From assembly GCA_050084985.1 (NCBI GenBank), contig JBITNC010000001.1:80538001-80602000 (forward strand): a stretch of DNA of 64,000 nucleotides, in the 5' to 3' direction. Below are positions 41,186-47,100 of the stretch, piece after piece. Numbering within the stretch: the stretch's first letter is position 1; the number at the start of each line of letters is the position of its first letter. Origin of the DNA: Nageia nagi (Eukaryota > Pinophyta). A program made the translations under genes and the position numbers. The notes beneath the pieces are model-generated. The model had not been told where the DNA came from. It did no database searches and was given only the letters and a program-made list of their open reading frames with translations.

Positions 41186-44100
41186 TATGTTGGGTTGTTA
41201 TATGCAAAACAACATTCAAAATATTAGAATGTATGCTAAGATTTTAATCTTATATGTTTTACATATGAATTCCTCTTTAGTTTGTGATATTCCTATTTTT
41301 TTAACTATGGTTAAAAAATCAATGTAATAAGACTCTATACAATTTAGTATAACTTGTAGTATTATAAATCATTGTAACATGTGACTTCTATATTATTTTT
41401 GCGATATTAGATTATTTTTGCTTGGAGGTTTGGAAGTCTCGAAGGCTTGAAGTTCTTGGAATATTTGACGCTTCTTATGAATGCTTTGATGCTTCTATGA
41501 TGCCAAATAATACCATTTTTGTGAGAACAAGATTTTATCCTTTATATGTTTATTTTTACATTATTTGCTCGATTCAACCTATATTTTTATTAATACCTTA
41601 TATTGTATAATTGAATTTTATAATAAAAAATACAATAATTACAAGATAGCAATACAAAACTAATTTCATAATTAAATCTAAAACCTAATTAGAAAGATTT
41701 TGATACTTAATTGTTTTTTGAAATAAGTTTTTAACATGAAATAAAAATTATTAACTGATGGGCAAGGATGGTCGTGAAATCTCTACCCTGTTCGCAAGGC
41801 ATTTACAGTAAACATACTTCGTTCAGCAATGGCATGTCGGACAGGGACTTGTGATGCAATATTGAGAAAGCACATGCTTTCAACAAAAGCAACAAACTAA
41901 ATACAAAGAACAAATATTTATTGGTATAAAATGCCCTAATTTCTTAATGTAGAAAAAGATATTAATGCGGCACCTTCGTAAACCATGGATCATGGAGAAC
42001 ATCGCTGCCCCGTTTGTGGACAACGGAGGGGCGGGTAACAACAGATTTGTGCGCCATCCTGCTTTGATTCAAAAATCCTATGCCTCCGCCATTGCCGGAA
42101 TTCAGTATTCGCTGGCAGCCGGATCGGAAGACGGGCCACATCGTCTCCTATTTTCGCTCTGATGTTCTATGAGAGTATAAATATATTATGTATTCAAGTG
42201 GATCGTGCTTTTTGGTTGATCGCTTACGCCTCGCCCTCCTCTAGGAATTCAGAAAGGGCAAACATAGGGTTGTGTCGTCTGCCTCGGTTTAGTTACTGTA
42301 ACCGTGGCTTCTTAATCTCCCCAGTGTGAATAGAAAATTAAGTTATTTTTTATTTATTGGATGCCAGGAATCTTTGTCAATGTGCTCGACTGACATGGGG
42401 TCCCACCCTTTCATCTATGAGAGATGGGAAGCATGCCCAGCAGGCATCCGCTTCCCTTCTTCCTTCTATTTTTGAACGCCACTTGTCGTTCTGAAATAAA
42501 GTCCTCCAAAGGATGGGAGGTAGGGCCGTACCTAAATCGATGGTGAATTTTATGACGTCACTAGCCTGGGTCCGAACAGGAGCACGGCAGGAAAAAGGTT
42601 CGGTCTGTGAAAGAACAATCACGCTCTTGTGGACTTATTACAACCGACAAAAGAAACCCAAAACCATGGGCCATGCTAAGAGGTTTGTCCTGTACAATGT
42701 AGCATTGACATTGATTTGAAAGAAACACAACCTGATCTACAAAGAAAGCTAATGTTTTTTTTTTTTTTTTTTATTATTATACAGAGGTTCGGTAAAGTAA
42801 GTTCATTTTCTATAAAGTTTTAATCTTGTTTAGAGTTTGTTAGTATAATTTCATTTGACCCAGAATCCGGATTGAAAGCTTCATTCCACCTGGTAGGTAT
42901 TTCGAGGGTTCCATAAAAATAGAGAATCAGATTTCATTCTACACCTATAACCTTAAATCTAAAACTTAACATATCTATCTTTACCCTAAAATCTAAAAAC
43001 TAACTTTTGAATCTTCTCCTAAGTAAATACCTTCTTTTTACCAATCCACACAATCTTGGGACTAACTTAAATATATTTTTTAAAATAGAGAATCCTGAAA
43101 ATTTCTAAGAAGAGACAGATCTAGCCTCCAAAGTTGCATATAAATCTTACTGATAAGTCCTAACACTGTCACATAACCCTACTGTACGAATTCAAAAGCC
43201 AAGGAGCTTCATTTTCATTCCCATCCAATGAAAAATAAGCATATATAACTCGAGTACGCACGACAAGACTTTAAGACCATATTCAAAACACTTTCTGATT
43301 AATGGCAGGAGTCGATAACAAATATAACACACAATCTTATTTTTAAAATAACGTTTGATTGATAGTAGGACGAATTTAGGACCAAATGTAGAGCCTGCTT
43401 TTAAAAAATGGACTCTGGCTGAAAAAAAATATTGACATAGATTATGAAATACTTAAACCCCGAGAAAAGAAGAGAGCGATATTGTACCTTGTTGAACCAC
43501 GGATCATGGAGAATGTCACTGCCTCGCTTGTGGACAATACAGGGGCTAGGCTTGCAGGTTCTGTGCGTTATCAATCTTCGCCACTCAATGCCAATACCAG
43601 AATGCCGTACACGACGGTAGCCAGATAGGAGGATTTGCCACATTATTTCTCTGTTCTCTTAAGCAAAGAGCAAGCGCGAGTTATATTGCTCGGCCCTTGC
43701 TAGCTCCGTGGAGAGCTTACAGTGCGTTCCTGCCTTCCCACCTTACAATTCCAGCGCATTATCCCTGCCTGTATAAAAAGGCATAATGAAAATAATATAA
43801 TAAGGTAACAAGAATACTGTTTTTCAATTACCTACAAAAAGGTTAGGGCCCGCCCGATCATTCCAGGACTTGTCAGTTTGTTTGCATCTCTGGCAGGAAG
43901 CCGCGTACGCAGAATTCAGCGTCTGGTCTTTCCACGTGGCGTTTTGAATGGCAAATCCGAGAGTGCAGGGTACGATGCCAGCGAGCTCCACTTGGGTTAC
44001 GACGCCACTTTTGGTTTTGGGAATTAGATTTGGTATCGCAATGAGGGAGGAGGATCGATTCGCTCATAACCGCATTTATTAAAAGCAACGGTATAGGTAG

Positions 44101-47100
44101 GTTCGCAGCTTCGTGGCATAGGGTTGGAACTTGGAAGCTCTGATGGCATTGCTTTTCTTGTCTGGGGCCCCGACTGAATAGTTTAATAACGATATTATGT
44201 TTATGCCCTATGCCCTTCTTTTAGTACTAACTTGGAAATACGTTTTTGACCAGTCCATGTTTACATATTCCCATGGACGCATCAAAGAAGCTGGTTGTTT
44301 TTCACCTGCTTTAAGAAGATGATCTGAGCCATGGAAGTCCAGAAAGAGATCCATACCGGCATCTCCTTGAAGTGGAGAAGGAAAAGGCACGGTGGTGACC
44401 CACTAACAAGATGGATAAATAATTGGCTGTTGAGGCTAAAGTTAATTTTATCATTATGTTTTTGCTTGGAAACCATCTTTAGTAAGCTCTCTAAAGTAAT
44501 GATATTGCATTCTCATCTACAGTAATTCAACAAGATCTTTTTTCATATTATTCCATTCTCATCTACACAAATTCAACAAGATCTTTTGTGATATTATGCA
44601 ATTCTCATCTATAGTAATTCTAACAGGAATATATTTGAATCTGAAGCCTCCTATTAGCTAGACATTTCGACAACCATTCTTCTCAAAAATGCCTACATAA
44701 TGTTTTTGGTTAAAAATCATCTTTGGTAAGGTTGTCTATAGTTAATATGGTGCATTCTCCTCTCCAATAATTCAACAGGATTTATCATATTATTGCATTC
44801 TAATGTACGGTAATTCAATATGATCTTTTATCGTGTTTTGAGTCTTAAGCGTCCTATAAGCGATACATTTTAACAGCCATTTTTCTCAAAATTGCCCTTG
44901 ATTAATTAATGTGGGCACCTTGTTAAACCAAGGATCGTGGAGAACGTCGCTGCCCCGTTTCTGGACAATGCAGGAGCCGGAAACGGCAGCTTCGTGCGTC
45001 ATACTGCTTTGACTCAAAAATCCGATGCCGCCGCCATTGTTGGGGTCCAGTATTCGCCGGCAGCCGGATCGGAAGACGCGCCACATCGTGCCCAAATCTC
45101 CTGGTCTGGTGTTCTATGATATTATGGATATACCACGTATTCACAAAGATTGTGTTTGTAGTTACTCCCAACTGTGGCTTCTTAACCTCTCCTGTTTGGA
45201 GAGAAAATTAAGTTATGTGTTATTAGATGCCAGTAATCTTTCTCGATTAGCTTGAGTAACAGGGAGTCCCTCTTGGACAGAACTCATCAATTGCTGATGG
45301 GAAGACGGAGTGATTGTTGTAATTAAAATCTCATGGGATGCCATGGCAGGCAGCTGCTTTCCTTCTACCTTCTGTTCGTTTTTAATACCATTGTCATTCT
45401 GGAAGCGAAGTCCTCCACGGGATGGACAGTAGGTATCTACTTAACATCAAAGGCGAACTTTATGACGCCATTAGCCTGGGTTTGATGTATGACATTCACG
45501 TCGAGAAAAAGGACGAAAAAGGTCCGGTTTGTCAAAAGTATAATGGACTTATTCCGAGCGACCACAGAAATGCAAAACCATGGGCCGTGCTAAGAGGTTT
45601 GTGCTGTAGCATGCACGTTTTTTGACAAACACTGCGGAACCTATGAAGAAAGTTAAATGCATTTTTTAATTTGCAGAAGTCACATCTAGAAAGTTCCGAT
45701 TTTTCCGAAGAAAGCCCGGTCTAGCCTAGCAAATCGCATATAAATCTTACTGATGAAATATATATTGAAATGTCAGCTACTGTGTAATATTTTCCTGTAG
45801 ACGTGATTGGATTTTTTAGAAATTCCCCAACAAACCTTGAAATTCAAGGCCAAGAAATGTCGGAACACTGTCACCTTAACCTACTGTAAGAATCCAATAA
45901 CCCATGAGCTTCGCATCTATGTCGGATCCGATGCAAAAAACAGCATATATCGCTCAACTATGCAGTAGGCTTGAAATTTGACGTCTACCCCTGCGCGTCG
46001 GTAAATTTTCTCTGACGGTTTCGATATTTTAATGCCCATCAAATTTTTTATGCCCTTCCAAATACATTAATAATACAATAAAATTATATTTTTATGTGAT
46101 TTAAATTTAAATATTTTTAATTATATATAAATATTTTTAAATAAAAATATGTATAAATATTAATAGATAAAAATTTTAAAAAATCAATGAATTTATAATT
46201 TTTTATTATCAATATATATATTTTTTGAAGGTAATAAAGAATATATACCCGTTTTGTGTGACGGGTAGAAAAGAAAAACATGATGTAAAAAACGTTTAAA
46301 AAGCCTAAAAACGTTCAATACGGGCGTCAAATTTCAACCCTGCTATGCAGTAATTGATAACAAATAGAACACAAAATTTCATCTTCTTTGCCTCCTTGAT
46401 TGACGGCAGGACGAATTTTGGAGCAAATTTTAAACCTGTGTAAATAAACAATCAACTCTGACTGACGAAAAATATTGAAATAATTTATGATCTTAAACCT
46501 TGAGGAAATTAAGAAGAGAGTGATATTGTACCTTGTTGAACCATTGATCGTGGAGAATGTCGCTACCTCGTTTGTTGACAATAGAAGGGCTGATTTTGGA
46601 TAGTCTGTGGTGCGTCACCCATCTTCGCAAGTCAATGCCGGCGCCGCAGCCCGCCTGCACGACCCGATGACTGCCAGATTGGAGGACTTGCCACATTTTA
46701 TCCATTTTCTTTCAAGCTAAGCGCAGACGTGTGTCGTATTTTTGTTTGCCTACGCCCGGCGCTCGTTCGCTCCAAGAGGCAAACAAAGTATCCGCCTCCG
46801 AGCTTTAACGCTAAATGAAAGGGTGTGATGAAGATGCAGTTACACGCTACATTCCTCCCTCAAATACAGTTATAACGTCTGCCATTATTCGTCCTTGTTT
46901 CATTTCGCGCCATTTGTCATTCTTGAACTAAAGCCTTTGAAAGACTTGGAATTTGGCCAGAAATTCGACAGGTATTTGCCCTAATTTATTGCATTTCCCG
47001 TCCAACTATTCATTTTACGTTAACGGAGACTTGGAATTTGAAGTATCCCTCATTCTTGCTAGTGTTTTTTCTGACTATCAGTACGAGTTTCATATATTTA

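Noticed and set aside
41065-41247. Frame with alternating Tyr-Ile run
   Set aside because: Translation of the (TA)n microsatellite.
44887-45095. Start of exon 1C at 45095
   Set aside because: The codon there is TTG; the first ATG in frame is 45086, aligned with the MW start of all sister exons.
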